The position numbers and the translations under genes were made by a program. The notes below the pieces were generated by a model. That model saw nothing but the letters and a program-made list of their open reading frames with translations. It was not told where the DNA came from and ran no database searches. This document shows positions 1 to 8,221 of a stretch of DNA of 64,000 bases, in pieces; the stretch's first letter is position 1, and every line of letters starts with the position of its first letter. The DNA is from Hyphomicrobiales bacterium (GTDB lineage Bacteria; Pseudomonadota; Alphaproteobacteria; Rhizobiales; Beijerinckiaceae), in contig UCBZ01000006.1 in NCBI GenBank assembly GCA_900470775.1, positions 62,001 through 126,000 of the forward strand. Reading direction: 5' to 3'.

Positions 1-408
1 CTGGAGGCCGGGGCGATCCATGGCTGCGTGCTCTGCGAGGCCGACAAGCCCTTGGTCTATATGGAGGATGTCGGCCGGCACAACGCCGTCGACAAGGTCG
101 CCGGCTGGATGTTCCGCAACGATGTCGATCCGGCGAAGATGATCTTCTACACCACCGGTCGCCTGACCTCGGAAATGGTGATCAAGACCGTGCGCATGGG
201 CATCCCCGTGCTGGTCTCGCGCTCGGGCTTCACCGAATGGGGCGTCGAACTCGCCCGCAAGGCCGGTCTTACCCTGATCGGCCGCGCACGCGGCAAGCGC
301 TTCGTCGCGCTGGCGGGAGAAGAGAACATCGTCTTCGACCAGGATCCTGACAGCGTCGAGGAGGAGGGCGGCAGGAGCCGACGCAAGGGCGCCGATCGCG
401 ATGACTGA
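1..408 (+). CDS. fdhD: FdhD sulfurtransferase, C-terminal part (cut by window start)
   Basis: The reading frame is open from base 1 to a TGA at 406-408, so the N-terminus lies outside the window. The visible 135 residues carry the FdhD signature [12 protein letters not shown], then [10 protein letters not shown] and the ending typical of the family. FdhD takes sulfur from a cysteine desulfurase and passes it to the molybdenum cofactor before insertion into formate dehydrogenase; without it the enzyme is inactive. The CxxC motif that handles sulfur is upstream and not visible. The stop overlaps the mobA start by 8 bases, so the two are probably translationally coupled. This fits the fdhABC genes 11 kb downstream. 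Confidence 0.95.
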   Translation: MEAGAIHGCVLCEADKPLVYMEDVGRHNAVDKVAGWMFRNDVDPAKMIFYTTGRLTSEMVIKTVRMGIPVLVSRSGFTEWGVELARKAGLTLIGRARGKRFVALAGEENIVFDQDPDSVEEEGGRSRRKGADRDD

Positions 409-1030
409 TACGCTCCCAACCCTCGGCCTGCTCCTCGCCGGCGGTCTCGCCCGCCGCATGGGCGGCGGCGACAAGCCGTTGCGGACCATCGCAGGCAAGA
501 CCATCCTCGCCCATGTCATCGAACGCCTAGCGCCCCAATGCGAGAGCCTGCTGGTCAACGCCAACGGTGATCCCGCCCGCTTTGCCGACTACGGCCTGCC
601 GGTCGTCGCCGACCGCGTGCCCGATTTTGCCGGCCCGCTCGCCGGCATCCTCGCCGGGCTCGACTGGATGGCGGCGAACCGACCGGAGCTGGACTGGCTC
701 GTCAGCGTCGCCGCCGACACACCCTTCATCCCGCATGATCTCGTCGCCCGCCTGCACGAGGCGCGCGAGGCGGAAAGCGTCCCGCTCGCCTGCGCCGCCT
801 CGGGCGGCTGGACCCACCCCGTCATGGGGCTCTGGCCGGTGTCGCTGCGCGAAGATCTGCGCCATGCCCTGACCGTCGAGGACGAGCGCAAGATCGACCG
901 CTGGACCGCCCGCCATGGCTGCGCCAGAGCGGAATGGCCGGCCGTGCCGGTCGATCCCTTCTTCAACGCCAACAAGCCCGATGATCTGGCCGAGGCCGAG
1001 CGGCTTTTCGTCACCCTGCCGCGCGCTTGA
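401..1030 (+). CDS. mobA: Molybdenum cofactor guanylyltransferase MobA
   Basis: This 209-aa protein has the nucleotide-binding start [18 protein letters not shown] (residues about 10-27), followed by the [10 protein letters not shown] and VAADTPF motifs of MobA-type nucleotidyltransferases. It joins GMP from GTP to Mo-molybdopterin, giving the guanine dinucleotide form used by DMSO-reductase family enzymes such as formate dehydrogenase. Its length is normal for the family. The ATG overlaps the end of fdhD. MobB and MoeA, the partners in cofactor maturation, are encoded at 16.6-18.4 kb, so the cofactor genes bracket the formate dehydrogenase genes. Confidence 0.95.
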   Translation: MTDTLPTLGLLLAGGLARRMGGGDKPLRTIAGKTILAHVIERLAPQCESLLVNANGDPARFADYGLPVVADRVPDFAGPLAGILAGLDWMAANRPELDWLVSVAADTPFIPHDLVARLHEAREAESVPLACAASGGWTHPVMGLWPVSLREDLRHALTVEDERKIDRWTARHGCARAEWPAVPVDPFFNANKPDDLAEAERLFVTLPRA

Positions 1031-1060
1031 TCCCGCCCGCGCCCGTCGCTATCTCCTAGG

Positions 1061-1077
1061 GATAAGGACAGCTTATC
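1061..1077. promoter_or_regulatory. Inverted repeat GATAAG-N5-CTTATC, candidate operator
   Basis: A perfect 6-bp inverted repeat, GATAAGGACAGCTTATC, sits 24 bases before the small gene at 1102. It contains the T-N11-A arrangement usual for LysR-type regulator sites. Closely similar copies lie at 6658-6673 and 10570-10586. I infer a shared regulator site; none is named with confidence. Confidence 0.5.
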
Positions 1078-1101
1078 GCTGCCAAAAATTGGGGGAAGAC
1101 C

Positions 1102-1227
1102 ATGAAGTCATTCATCGCCGCCGTTGTCGTCGCCGCGATCGTCGCCTTCGGCGCTAGCATCGTGCTCAACGACTTTTTCCAGAAGCCGGTCGAGGTTGCC
1201 TTCTCGACGAGCGGCGTCAGGCTCTAG
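1102..1227 (+). CDS. 41-residue single-span membrane peptide, unknown function
   Basis: A short gene starts with ATG behind a clear ribosome site (GGGGGAAG, 1091-1098) and encodes 41 residues. Residues 4-22 are almost all hydrophobic (FIAAVVVAAIVAFGASIVL), then a polar tail ends in SGVRL. This looks like one membrane span or an uncleaved signal anchor with a short tail. Short proteins with the same layout and a similar VRL ending are, from memory, common in Rhizobiales and uncharacterised. It ends tail to tail with the SRPBCC gene, sharing the CTAG stop. An inverted repeat also seen at two other promoters of the formate dehydrogenase region lies just upstream. Function unknown. Confidence 0.6.
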   Translation: MKSFIAAVVVAAIVAFGASIVLNDFFQKPVEVAFSTSGVRL

Positions 1228-1622
1228 CGCTCCAGCAGCGCCTTCAGCGTAGCCAGATCGCGCGTCACTGCGGCGGCGTCGCGCGCCATCTCCTCGTCGG
1301 ACATCTCGCGCTGGAACAGCGTGAAGACAACCTCGCTGTCGCTGCCATTGGCCAGGACCCGCATCGGGTTCAGCATCGCCGGGGCTTCCGGCGGAATCAC
1401 TGTGTGATCCAGGACGCCGTAGGGGTTGGGCTCGCTGAAGGCGATGCGCATCGGCCCCATCGGCGTCTGCGCCGACCAGACCATCCCCTCGACATGGCTG
1501 AAGCTGTGGCCGAGCCCTTCAGCCCATTTCGGGAAGTTCAGCGGCTCGGCAAGGAAGGCGTGGACCTCATCGGCCGGGCGCTGGATCGTGATGCTGACAT
1601 GGCGCGCGATGCTACTCGACAT
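1224..1622 (-). CDS. SRPBCC (START-like) family protein
   Basis: This 132-aa protein begins HVSITIQRPADEVHAFLAEP, the usual first strand and helix of the SRPBCC/polyketide cyclase fold, whose cavity binds hydrophobic ligands. The middle (SEPNPYGVLDHTV) and the long C-terminal helix also fit. The start is supported by a strong ribosome site (GGAGGAGG) just before ATG. No ligand or reaction can be read from the sequence. It is encoded against the direction of mobA and lies 19 bases downstream of the Mrp gene, so it may be the last gene of an Mrp transcript. Confidence 0.8.
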   Translation of the reverse strand: MSSSIARHVSITIQRPADEVHAFLAEPLNFPKWAEGLGHSFSHVEGMVWSAQTPMGPMRIAFSEPNPYGVLDHTVIPPEAPAMLNPMRVLANGSDSEVVFTLFQREMSDEEMARDAAAVTRDLATLKALLER

Positions 1623-1641
1623 GGGCCTCCTCCAATCGATC

Positions 1642-2769
1642 TTACTCGATCACGATACGCGGCGCCGCCCGGACGGTTCCGCCCGCGAGCGAGGCCATCA
1701 CCTGCCGCGCGATCATCAAATAAGCCTTGGCATGGAAGGAATCCGGATCGCTGGCGACGATCGGCCGGCCGGAATCGGAGGTCTCGCGGATCGGCATGGC
1801 CAACGGGACCTCGCCGAGGAAGGGCACGCCGAGCCGTTCCGCCTCATGCCGCGCGCCGCCATGAGCGAAGATGTCCGAGCGGTGGCCGCATTCCGGGCAG
1901 ATGAAATAGCTCATATTCTCGACGATGCCGAGGATCGGCACCTCGACCTTCTTGAACATGGCGACGCCGCGCCGTGCATCGAGCAGCGCCAGATCCTGCG
2001 GCGTCGAGACGATGACGGCGCCCGCCAGCGGCGTCTGCTGCGCCATGGTGAGCTGCGCGTCGCCGGTGCCGGGCGGCATGTCGACCACGAGCACGTCGAG
2101 CTCGCCCCAGGCGACCTCGCGCAGCATCTGGGTGATCGCCGAGATCACCATCGGCCCGCGCCAGATCATCGGCGTCTCCTCGTCGATCAGGAAGCCGATC
2201 GACATGATCTTGAGGCCATAGGCCTCCATCGGCGCCAGCGTCCGGCCCGAAACCAGACGCGGCTTGCCGGTGATGCCGAAGATCTTCGGCACGGAGGGAC
2301 CGTAGATGTCGGCGTCGAGCACGCCCACCTTGAGGCCGAGCGTCGCCAGCGCCACCGCGAGATTGGCCGTTGTCGTCGATTTGCCGACGCCGCCCTTGCC
2401 CGAGGCCACCGCGATGATCTGCTTGACGCCGGGAATGCCGGCGGCCTTCGGCGTCGGCCCGCCGGGGCCGGCCGCAGGCCGCTGCGCCTGCTGGCGCGCC
2501 TGCATCCCCGCCGAGGGAGCGGCCTTGTCGGCGGTCAGCCCGACCAGGACCTGGGTCACCCCCGGCAAACCGGAGACGGCGCTCTCGGCGGCCTTGCGCA
2601 CCGGCTCCATCGCCGCGGCCTCAGTCGCGTCGATGCCGATCGCGAAGATCACCTTGCCGCCGTCGATCAGGATGTCGGCGACGCGGCCCGTGGCGGCGAG
2701 CGTCTGCCCGCTCGCCGGCAGCTTCACCAGTTCGAGCGCGCGCAGGATGTCGGCTTGGGTCAGGGCCAT
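1642..2769 (-). CDS. mrp: Mrp/ApbC-type iron-sulfur carrier ATPase
   Basis: This 375-aa protein has an N-terminal MIP18/FSCA domain (about residues 4-80), a Pro/Gln-rich linker, and a ParA/MinD-like ATPase domain with the deviant Walker [11 protein letters not shown] (about 123-132). A CPEC pair near residue 291 is the CxxC used to hold a bridging [4Fe-4S] cluster in this family. It delivers clusters to apo-proteins. The longer open frame upstream is not needed: MALTQADI is the normal start. In this setting the obvious clients are the iron-sulfur subunits of formate dehydrogenase and the multi-cluster protein at 4.6-6.6 kb, but that is inference. Confidence 0.92.
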   Translation of the reverse strand: MALTQADILRALELVKLPASGQTLAATGRVADILIDGGKVIFAIGIDATEAAAMEPVRKAAESAVSGLPGVTQVLVGLTADKAAPSAGMQARQQAQRPAAGPGGPTPKAAGIPGVKQIIAVASGKGGVGKSTTTANLAVALATLGLKVGVLDADIYGPSVPKIFGITGKPRLVSGRTLAPMEAYGLKIMSIGFLIDEETPMIWRGPMVISAITQMLREVAWGELDVLVVDMPPGTGDAQLTMAQQTPLAGAVIVSTPQDLALLDARRGVAMFKKVEVPILGIVENMSYFICPECGHRSDIFAHGGARHEAERLGVPFLGEVPLAMPIRETSDSGRPIVASDPDSFHAKAYLMIARQVMASLAGGTVRAAPRIVIE

Positions 2770-2792
2770 GATGGCGCCTCCGGTGCTGCGGC

Positions 2793-3038
2793 TCAGGCCG
2801 TGGCTGCTTGCGGGTTGGCCTTGCGGATATGGAAGACGAGCAGGTCGCCCTCCCGGCCATGATGCTCGATCGCGTCGCCGGTCTCGCGCATCAGATTGGG
2901 AATGTCGATCGCCGCCATCGGATCGGTACATTCGACCAATAGCAAGGCGCCCGCCTCGGCACCTTTCAGCGCCTTGCGCACCCGCAGCGCGGGCAGGGGG
3001 CATTTCAGGCCGCGCAGGTTCAGAGAGATGGGAGACAT
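2793..3038 (-). CDS. TusA-family sulfurtransferase-like protein
   Basis: This 81-aa protein has the TusA signature LRGLKCPLPALRVRKAL with the conserved Cys-Pro-x-Pro, then a two-layer alpha/beta body ending LLVFHIRK. TusA-like proteins carry persulfide sulfur on that cysteine to tRNA thiolation, molybdenum cofactor or other acceptors. It is 23 bases upstream of mrp on the same strand, so they probably form an operon. Its place between an iron-sulfur carrier and fdhD/mobA suggests sulfur supply for cofactor assembly. The ATG at 3038 gives the normal length; ATGs at 3044 and 3071 are possible longer starts. Confidence 0.88.
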   Translation of the reverse strand: MSPISLNLRGLKCPLPALRVRKALKGAEAGALLLVECTDPMAAIDIPNLMRETGDAIEHHGREGDLLVFHIRKANPQAATA

Positions 3039-3179
3039 GGGCCGCATCGGTTCGAGTCCGGTGCGCTTCATATGATGGCTTTTTCGTCTGCGGCAACTGC
3101 GCGCTTTACCCTTCCTGCCTCGGGGGAGAAGGTGGCCGGGCGAAGCCGGGTCGGATGAGGCGGGTCGGATGAGGAAAGC

Positions 3180-4454
3180 ATGACTGCGCGCCATCTGTCC
3201 GTCCTGCTGGCCCTGGCGCTGATCTCTCCCGTTCCCGCCCAGGAACTGCGCGGCCATGGCGGGCCGGTGCGTGCGGTGGCGGTCTCTGCCGATGGCCGCT
3301 TCGCCATGACGGGCTCCTTCGACCAGTCGGCGATGCTCTGGAACCTGGCCGATGGCACGGCCGATGCCGTGCTGCGCTTCCATCAGGGCGCGGTGAATGC
3401 GGTCGTCGTCATCCCGGGCCTCGGTTTCGCGACCGGCGCGGAGGATGGCCGGATCGCGCTCTGGCGCGGAAACGCCGCCGAGCCGGTGCGGGTTCTCCAA
3501 GGCCATAAGGGGCCGGTCGCGGCGCTGGCGGTCTCGGCCGATGGCGGAATGCTCGCCTCGGCGTCATGGGACGAAACCGTGCGCGTCACCACGCTCGGCG
3601 ACGGCACCGCGCGGGTTCTCGAAGGCCATAGGGGTCCGGTCAACGGCGTCGCCTTCCTGCCGGGTGGCGGCATCGTCAGCGCGGGTTACGACGCGACGCT
3701 GCGGATCTGGCCGGCCGATGCCGGCGCCGAGCGCATCGTCACTCTGCCGGCACCACTGAACGGCGTCGTGGTCGCGCCCGATGGCGAGATTGCGGTCGCC
3801 GCCGCCGATGGCAGGCTGCGGCTGTTCGGGCCTGACGGCGAGTCGCGGGCCGAGATCGAGATCGGCCAGACGCCGCTGATCGCTCTGGCACTGTCCGCCG
3901 ATGGCGCCACCATCGCGGCCGGTGGTCTGCGCGGCCAGGTCGCGCTGGTCGATCGCAAGGCGCGCAGCATCCGCGCGACGCTGGTCGGGCCGGGCCTGCC
4001 GGTCTGGTCGCTCGCCTTCCTGCCCGATGGCAGGCAGCTTCTCTCGGGAGGCACCGACAGGCTGGTCCGGCGTTGGAACGCGCTCACCGGCGAGCATGTT
4101 GGTACGGTCGTGCCGCGCGCTGGTCCCGACGTGCTGGCAGCCTTCCAGGGCGAGCGCGGTGCGCAGGTCTTCCGCGCCTGCGCCGCCTGCCACACGCTGA
4201 CGCCTTCGGACGGCAACCGCGCCGGCCCGACCCTGCACGGCCTCTTCGGCCGCAAGATCGCCAGCGCGCCGGGCTACGCCTATTCCGACGCCTTCAAGGC
4301 GATGGACATCGTCTGGACCAAGGAGACGGTAGCGAAGCTGTTCGAGATCGGCCCCAGCGCCTACACGCCGGGCACCAAGATGCCCGAGCAGACCATCGGT
4401 TCCGCTGAAGACCGGCAGGCGCTGGTCGACTGGCTGGAGAAGGTGACGCACTGA
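3180..4454 (+). CDS. Secreted WD40 beta-propeller fused to cytochrome c domain
   Basis: The 424-aa protein has a short signal peptide (about residues 1-21, ending PVPAQ), six to seven WD40-type repeats (about 22-310; for example LRGHGGPVRAVAVSADGRFA and LEGHRGPVNGVAF), and a C-terminal class I cytochrome c domain. The haem site is CAACH near residue 332, followed by GPTLHGLFGRKI; the likely axial Met is in PGTKMPEQT near residue 400. It should be a periplasmic electron carrier held by a propeller platform. It sits inside the formate dehydrogenase region, so it may take electrons from that enzyme or its membrane subunit; this is inference. Confidence 0.85.
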   Translation: MTARHLSVLLALALISPVPAQELRGHGGPVRAVAVSADGRFAMTGSFDQSAMLWNLADGTADAVLRFHQGAVNAVVVIPGLGFATGAEDGRIALWRGNAAEPVRVLQGHKGPVAALAVSADGGMLASASWDETVRVTTLGDGTARVLEGHRGPVNGVAFLPGGGIVSAGYDATLRIWPADAGAERIVTLPAPLNGVVVAPDGEIAVAAADGRLRLFGPDGESRAEIEIGQTPLIALALSADGATIAAGGLRGQVALVDRKARSIRATLVGPGLPVWSLAFLPDGRQLLSGGTDRLVRRWNALTGEHVGTVVPRAGPDVLAAFQGERGAQVFRACAACHTLTPSDGNRAGPTLHGLFGRKIASAPGYAYSDAFKAMDIVWTKETVAKLFEIGPSAYTPGTKMPEQTIGSAEDRQALVDWLEKVTH

Positions 4455-4464
4455 TCCGCTGAGC

Positions 4465-4539
4465 GTCATTCTCGGGCGAAGCGCAGCGCAGACCCGAGAA
4501 TCTCTTGCAGGAGATGCTCGGGTCGAGCCCGAGCATGAC
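4465..4539. repeat. Intergenic palindromic repeat (GTCAT...ATGAC type)
   Basis: The element is bounded by GTCAT and ATGAC and holds two nested hairpins, TTCTCGGG/CCCGAGAA and GCTCGGG/CCCGAGC, joined by ATCTCTTGCAG. The same linker and outer ends occur in the element at 26723-26801. It lies between two convergent genes and could also act as a bidirectional terminator. Confidence 0.7.
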
Positions 4540-4555
4540 GGATTCTATTCGCGCC

Positions 4556-6613
4556 CTACTGCAGCGGATCTTCCCCCCGCTCCCGGCGCTCGCGCAGGTA
4601 ATCGTCCGTCGTGCGCACCAATGGCCGCTGCGGCGAGAGATGCGGGTCGAAGCTCTCGTTGACGACGACCTCGACGCGGCAATCCTCGCACATCCGGATC
4701 ACCGAGATGCGCTTGGCCGCGTCGCCCGAGAACATCCAGTGCTTGTTTTCCAGCTTGGCGGCGATCTTCTCGATCGTGCTGCGCACGCCGAAGGGCTTGG
4801 CGCAACTGATGCAGTGGAACGGCTCCTCCTGCTTCAGCACGCGCTTGCCGCCCTTCCAGGCCTCGAAATCGAGGCGCGGTTCGAGCGTGATGACGTTCTC
4901 CGGGCATGTCGCCTCGCAGAGCCCGCACTGGACGCAGAGATCCTCCTGGAAGCTCAGCGTTGGCCGGTCGGGATCATCGGACAGCGCCTGGACCGGGCAG
5001 GCGGAGACGCAGGCGAGGCACAAAGTGCAGCCCTCGGTCTCGACATGGACGGCGCCGAAGGGCGCGCGCTCGGGCAGCGCAACGGAGGCGACGGGGGAGG
5101 GCGCGGCCGCGTGAAGTTCGGTCAGCGTCTGGCGCAGCAGCGGGCGTCCGTCGCCCATCGGCCGGAAGCGCGCCGGCAAAGGCGAGACCGTGCCGGGCAC
5201 GATGCGCGCCAGCGCCGCGGCGAGCTGGTCTGGATCATCGGTCTCGATCAGCCCGGCGCTGGCCGGGCCGAAGCTGAGCGCCGCTGCCAGCGTGTTGGCA
5301 TAGGCGAGGTTGCGCTGCAGGCCCGAGAGATCGTGCTTGGGCCGGGCGCGGCCGAGCACGCGCACTGCGCTGGCACCGAAGGACAGCGCCACCGCGAAGG
5401 TCTCGACGCCGATCTGGGTGATCTCGTTGATCCGCAGCGGCAGCACGTTGGCCGGCAACCCGTCGCCGAAGCGCGCGAGCGCATCGATCAGTTCCTCGCC
5501 ATGCTCGCCGTCATGCAGCAGCACGATCGGCTTGACGCCGCCGGCTTCCGCATAGGTGGTGAGCAGGGTGCGCAGGCGGCGCAGCAGCGCGTCTGTCGGC
5601 GGCAGGGCATAGGTCACGGCGCCGGTCGGGCAGATCGCGGCGCAGGCGCCGCAGCCGGCGCAGATTTCGGCCGAGATCGCGACATGGTCGCCATTGGGCG
5701 TGATCGCGCCGGTCGGGCAGAGTTCGAGGCAGCGCGTGCAGCCGGTCTTCTGCGAGCGCGAATGCGCGCAGAGATCCTCGTTCAGGCGGACATAGGTCGG
5801 CTTGTCGAACTCGCCGACGAGATGGCCGGCCTCCGCGACGAGCTTTTCGATCGCCGCCGGGCTGGCGGGATCGGCGCGCAGATAGCCGGCGCGCAATTCG
5901 CCCGCCGGAAACAGCGGCCAGCCGCCGGAGACGTCGATGACGATGTCGCAATGCGAGGTCGCGCCATTGCGTGGCTCGCCGAAAACGAGCTTCGCCCGCG
6001 ACGATGGCGCCGGCGCGGCATAATCGTCGATCCGCAGTTCGAACGCGCCGAGCCAGCCGGTCGCACCGGCGATGGTGCCCTTCAGGACCGGCGTCTCGTC
6101 GACGCGCGGCGGCGTGATGTCGCCGGGGCGGCTGAGCAGGATCGTCACGTCGAGATGCTCTGCCAGGCGCTGCCCGACCGACAGCGCGATCTCGTCGCGG
6201 CCATAGACCAGGGCGACGCCCTTGCTGGTCAGCGTGGTGAAGGAGACCGGCGGCATCGGCTCGGCGGCGGCCGCCAGCAGCGCCGCCATCTTCGGGCCGG
6301 CGGCCTTTGCCTCCCGCGCCCAGCCGGCGGTCTCGCGGATATTGGCGAAGGTGATCTCGCCGGCATAGTCGAGATCGGCCGCGATCTCCTCGAACAGCGG
6401 CGCCTCCTGCGTGCAGGCGACGGTGATCTGGGCGCTGTCGCCCAGTGCCCGCGTGAACAGCTCGGTCTGCGTCCGGCAGAGATGCCGCGCGGTGCGGATG
6501 TCGCTGCCCTTGCAGCCGCGTGCCAGCGCCGCGCCGTCGAGCGGCATCGTGTCCTCGCACGAGCACACCATCAAAATGCGGGTGGCTTGCGGCGTGCGGG
6601 TGGCGTCTTGCAT
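4556..6613 (-). CDS. Multi-[4Fe-4S] cluster electron-transfer protein of the fdh region
   Basis: This 685-aa protein carries two paired ferredoxin-type domains: CTRCLELCP near residue 289 with CAGCGACAAICP near 318, and CTLCLACVSACP near 528 with CVQCGLCEATCP near 558. That gives up to four [4Fe-4S] clusters. A CxxC...CxxC pair (CISC near 603, CEDC near 641) may bind zinc or iron, and CSC at 17-19 starts the protein. No signal peptide or membrane span is visible, so it should be cytoplasmic. Similar proteins occur, as I recall, beside DUF3305/DUF3306 and formate dehydrogenase in Rhizobiales; the function is not established. The start at 6613 has GAGGA upstream; an ATG at 6667 is less likely. 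Confidence 0.8.
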   Translation of the reverse strand: MQDATRTPQATRILMVCSCEDTMPLDGAALARGCKGSDIRTARHLCRTQTELFTRALGDSAQITVACTQEAPLFEEIAADLDYAGEITFANIRETAGWAREAKAAGPKMAALLAAAAEPMPPVSFTTLTSKGVALVYGRDEIALSVGQRLAEHLDVTILLSRPGDITPPRVDETPVLKGTIAGATGWLGAFELRIDDYAAPAPSSRAKLVFGEPRNGATSHCDIVIDVSGGWPLFPAGELRAGYLRADPASPAAIEKLVAEAGHLVGEFDKPTYVRLNEDLCAHSRSQKTGCTRCLELCPTGAITPNGDHVAISAEICAGCGACAAICPTGAVTYALPPTDALLRRLRTLLTTYAEAGGVKPIVLLHDGEHGEELIDALARFGDGLPANVLPLRINEITQIGVETFAVALSFGASAVRVLGRARPKHDLSGLQRNLAYANTLAAALSFGPASAGLIETDDPDQLAAALARIVPGTVSPLPARFRPMGDGRPLLRQTLTELHAAAPSPVASVALPERAPFGAVHVETEGCTLCLACVSACPVQALSDDPDRPTLSFQEDLCVQCGLCEATCPENVITLEPRLDFEAWKGGKRVLKQEEPFHCISCAKPFGVRSTIEKIAAKLENKHWMFSGDAAKRISVIRMCEDCRVEVVVNESFDPHLSPQRPLVRTTDDYLRERRERGEDPLQ

Positions 6614-6657
6614 GGCAGGCCTGGTCCTCGGCGGCGGCGTTGTGTCGCCTCTCTTGC

Positions 6658-6673
6658 GATAATCCATGCTTAT
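6658..6673. promoter_or_regulatory. GATAA-N7-TTAT inverted repeat, candidate operator
   Basis: GCGATAATCCATGCTTAT (core 6658-6673) matches the layout of the repeats at 1061 and 10570, with one arm ending TTATA instead of TTATC. It is placed between two divergent fdh-region genes, where a regulator could act on both. Confidence 0.45.
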
Positions 6674-6757
6674 ATGGAATTGGAGGGGTTCAAAAGAAGC
6701 GAACGATGAGCACTTCGTCGCGCCCTTGGAGGATATCGACCTGATCATGCAGCCGCA

Positions 6758-6880
6758 CAGCCCTCATCCTGAGGAGCGCCGCAGGCGCGTCTCGAAGGAT
6801 GTTTCAGTTCGCGATGACAGCGCCTTCTGGAGCATCCTTCGAGACGCAGGCCTCTGGCCTGCTCCTCAGGATGAGGGCTG
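6758..6880. repeat. 123-bp palindromic repeat element, copy 1
   Basis: Outer arms CAGCCCTCATCCTGAGGAGC (6758-6777) and its exact reverse complement (6861-6880) enclose inner arms CGTCTCGAAGGATG and CATCCTTCGAGACG. A second copy is at 15314-15427. The structure resembles a non-autonomous palindromic repeat (REP/MITE-like). No transposase is present. Confidence 0.85.
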
Positions 6881-6910
6881 GTCTCCGAGATCAGGTCCGA
6901 GGAGGATGTC

Positions 6911-7654
6911 ATGGTGGTGAGTGCCCGGCAATCGGACGATCTGCGCCGCGAACCGGTCCTGCCGCCGGGCTTCTCGCTCGTGGGCTTGCGCGAATCGGGC
7001 GACGCCTTCGCCCATGCCTGCACCATCGCCTCGCATGCCGGCGCCGCGACGCTGGTCTGGACGCGCCGCTTCGACATCATCGAGTTTGCCGTCGTGCTGG
7101 AGCCGGAGAACATCTTGGCCGAGGCGCGGCTTGCCCATTACCTCGCGATGAACGCGCTCGCTGATGCGTTGGCGGTCCACAGCCCGCCCGAGCGGCCGAT
7201 CCTGTTCCGCTGGCCCGATGCGCTGATCTACGATCTCGGCCTGATCGGCGGCGGCAGGCTCGCCTGGCCGGAAGGTTGCGGCGAGGACGAGGTGCCGGAA
7301 TGGCTCGTCTTCGGGGCGATGCTGCGCGCGACCACGATGACGCCTTTCTCACCCGGCGATGTCGGCGTCGGCATGGCCGAGGAGGGCTTCGAGGAGGTCG
7401 ATGCGGTCGATCTGATCGAGGCCTTCGCCCGCCATCTGATGCTCGGCGTCACGCGCTGGCAGAGCGACGGCGCCAGGGCCACCGCGCTGCGCTGGCTCGA
7501 TCGGCTCGACAAGGTGCCCGGCACGCGCCACGGCATCGAGCCCAATGGCGACCTCGTTGTGACTACGCAGGCCGGGACCGAGCGCCGTAGCCTGGTCGAG
7601 GCGCTGGGCCGCACCGATTGGCTCGATCGCGACAGCGGCGGGCCGAAGCTGTGA
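6911..7654 (+). CDS. Degenerate biotin/lipoate-ligase-like protein of the fdh accessory operon
   Basis: The 247-aa protein resembles the biotin/lipoate protein ligase fold: a hydrophobic central strand set and RWPDALIYDLGLIGG near residues 100-114, matching the KWPND...GG segment of biotin ligases. The catalytic lysine of that motif is Arg here, and the GRGRRG loop that holds the adenylate is missing (AGAATLVWTRR instead). It is therefore probably not a working ligase of the usual kind. It is the first of three closely spaced genes and overlaps the next by 4 bases. From memory, this family (ligase fold plus a DUF4444-like tail) often accompanies formate dehydrogenase genes in Rhizobiales. Confidence 0.7.
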   Translation: MVVSARQSDDLRREPVLPPGFSLVGLRESGDAFAHACTIASHAGAATLVWTRRFDIIEFAVVLEPENILAEARLAHYLAMNALADALAVHSPPERPILFRWPDALIYDLGLIGGGRLAWPEGCGEDEVPEWLVFGAMLRATTMTPFSPGDVGVGMAEEGFEEVDAVDLIEAFARHLMLGVTRWQSDGARATALRWLDRLDKVPGTRHGIEPNGDLVVTTQAGTERRSLVEALGRTDWLDRDSGGPKL

Positions 7655-8199
7655 GTGCTCTGAAACTGCCCCGCGCGATCCGGCTCGACCCCTCCGACAC
7701 CTTCGTCTTCCGTCGCGCGGCTGAACCCGGCGAATGGCTGGTTACGGGCTCCTTCCTGTTCGATCCCGCAACGATTCCCGGGCTCGACGCCAAGGCGCGC
7801 ACCGCGTTCCGCTCCGGCTTCCTCGGCGTCGCGAGCTTCGGCTGGAGCACGCTGGCGGTGGTGACGGAAGCGACCGAGGCCGAGCGCGAGGAAGCGATTG
7901 CCCAGCTCGCCGACCACCTCATGCAAAAGCTCGGCGCGCCCGATCTCGCGACGGCCCGCGTCGCGGCCGCCGAGGAGATCGCCTTTGCCGCCTCGCTCTG
8001 CGATCATCCGGCGCAGACGCTGCTCGCTTTGCACCGGACGCAGGAGGATGGCGAAATCCGCGAGCGCTTCCGCACCCTGACGCCGCGCGACGCCAGCCAG
8101 AGCGAGGGCTTCCGCGCCTTCGAGTTTTTGGAGGTGGCGGGTGAGGATGGCGGGCCGATCGAGCAGGTCGATCTTCTGAAGCTCGGCAGGACCGCATGA
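7651..8199 (+). CDS. DUF6505 family protein
   Basis: This 182-aa protein starts with GTG inside the TGA of the gene before it (GTGA overlap), so translation is coupled. It begins SALKLPRAIRLDPSDTFVF and includes GEWLVTGSFLF and an acidic helical C-terminal half. It matches the family I know as DUF6505. There is no signal peptide, membrane span or metal motif. The family travels with DUF6352, DUF3305 and DUF3306 near formate dehydrogenase, which suggests a role in making or regulating the enzyme, but no reaction is known. Confidence 0.7.
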   Translation: MSALKLPRAIRLDPSDTFVFRRAAEPGEWLVTGSFLFDPATIPGLDAKARTAFRSGFLGVASFGWSTLAVVTEATEAEREEAIAQLADHLMQKLGAPDLATARVAAAEEIAFAASLCDHPAQTLLALHRTQEDGEIRERFRTLTPRDASQSEGFRAFEFLEVAGEDGGPIEQVDLLKLGRTA

Positions 8200-8221
8200 T
8201 TCTCGGAAAGACCCTGTTGTC

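Larger units (their letters stand above)
6614..6910. other. Divergent promoter region of the fdh accessory genes
   Basis: About 300 bases with no supported gene separate the iron-sulfur protein (minus) from the accessory operon (plus). It holds the GATAA-N7-TTAT repeat at 6658-6673 and a long palindromic repeat at 6758-6880. Promoters for both directions are expected here, but I could not assign -35/-10 boxes convincingly. Confidence 0.5.

Noticed and set aside
1642..3096. Tus-Mrp fusion read from the longer Mrp frame
   Set aside because: TusA lies in another frame with its own start and stop; the extra N-terminal residues of the Mrp frame show no homology.
4505..6709. A 734-aa open frame opposite the multi-Fe-S gene
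   Set aside because: Shadow frame of a gene with clear ferredoxin motifs; low-complexity Arg/Ala/Gly translation.
6719..6910. Short open frames across the palindromic repeat
   Set aside because: They translate the repeat arms and have no ribosome site.
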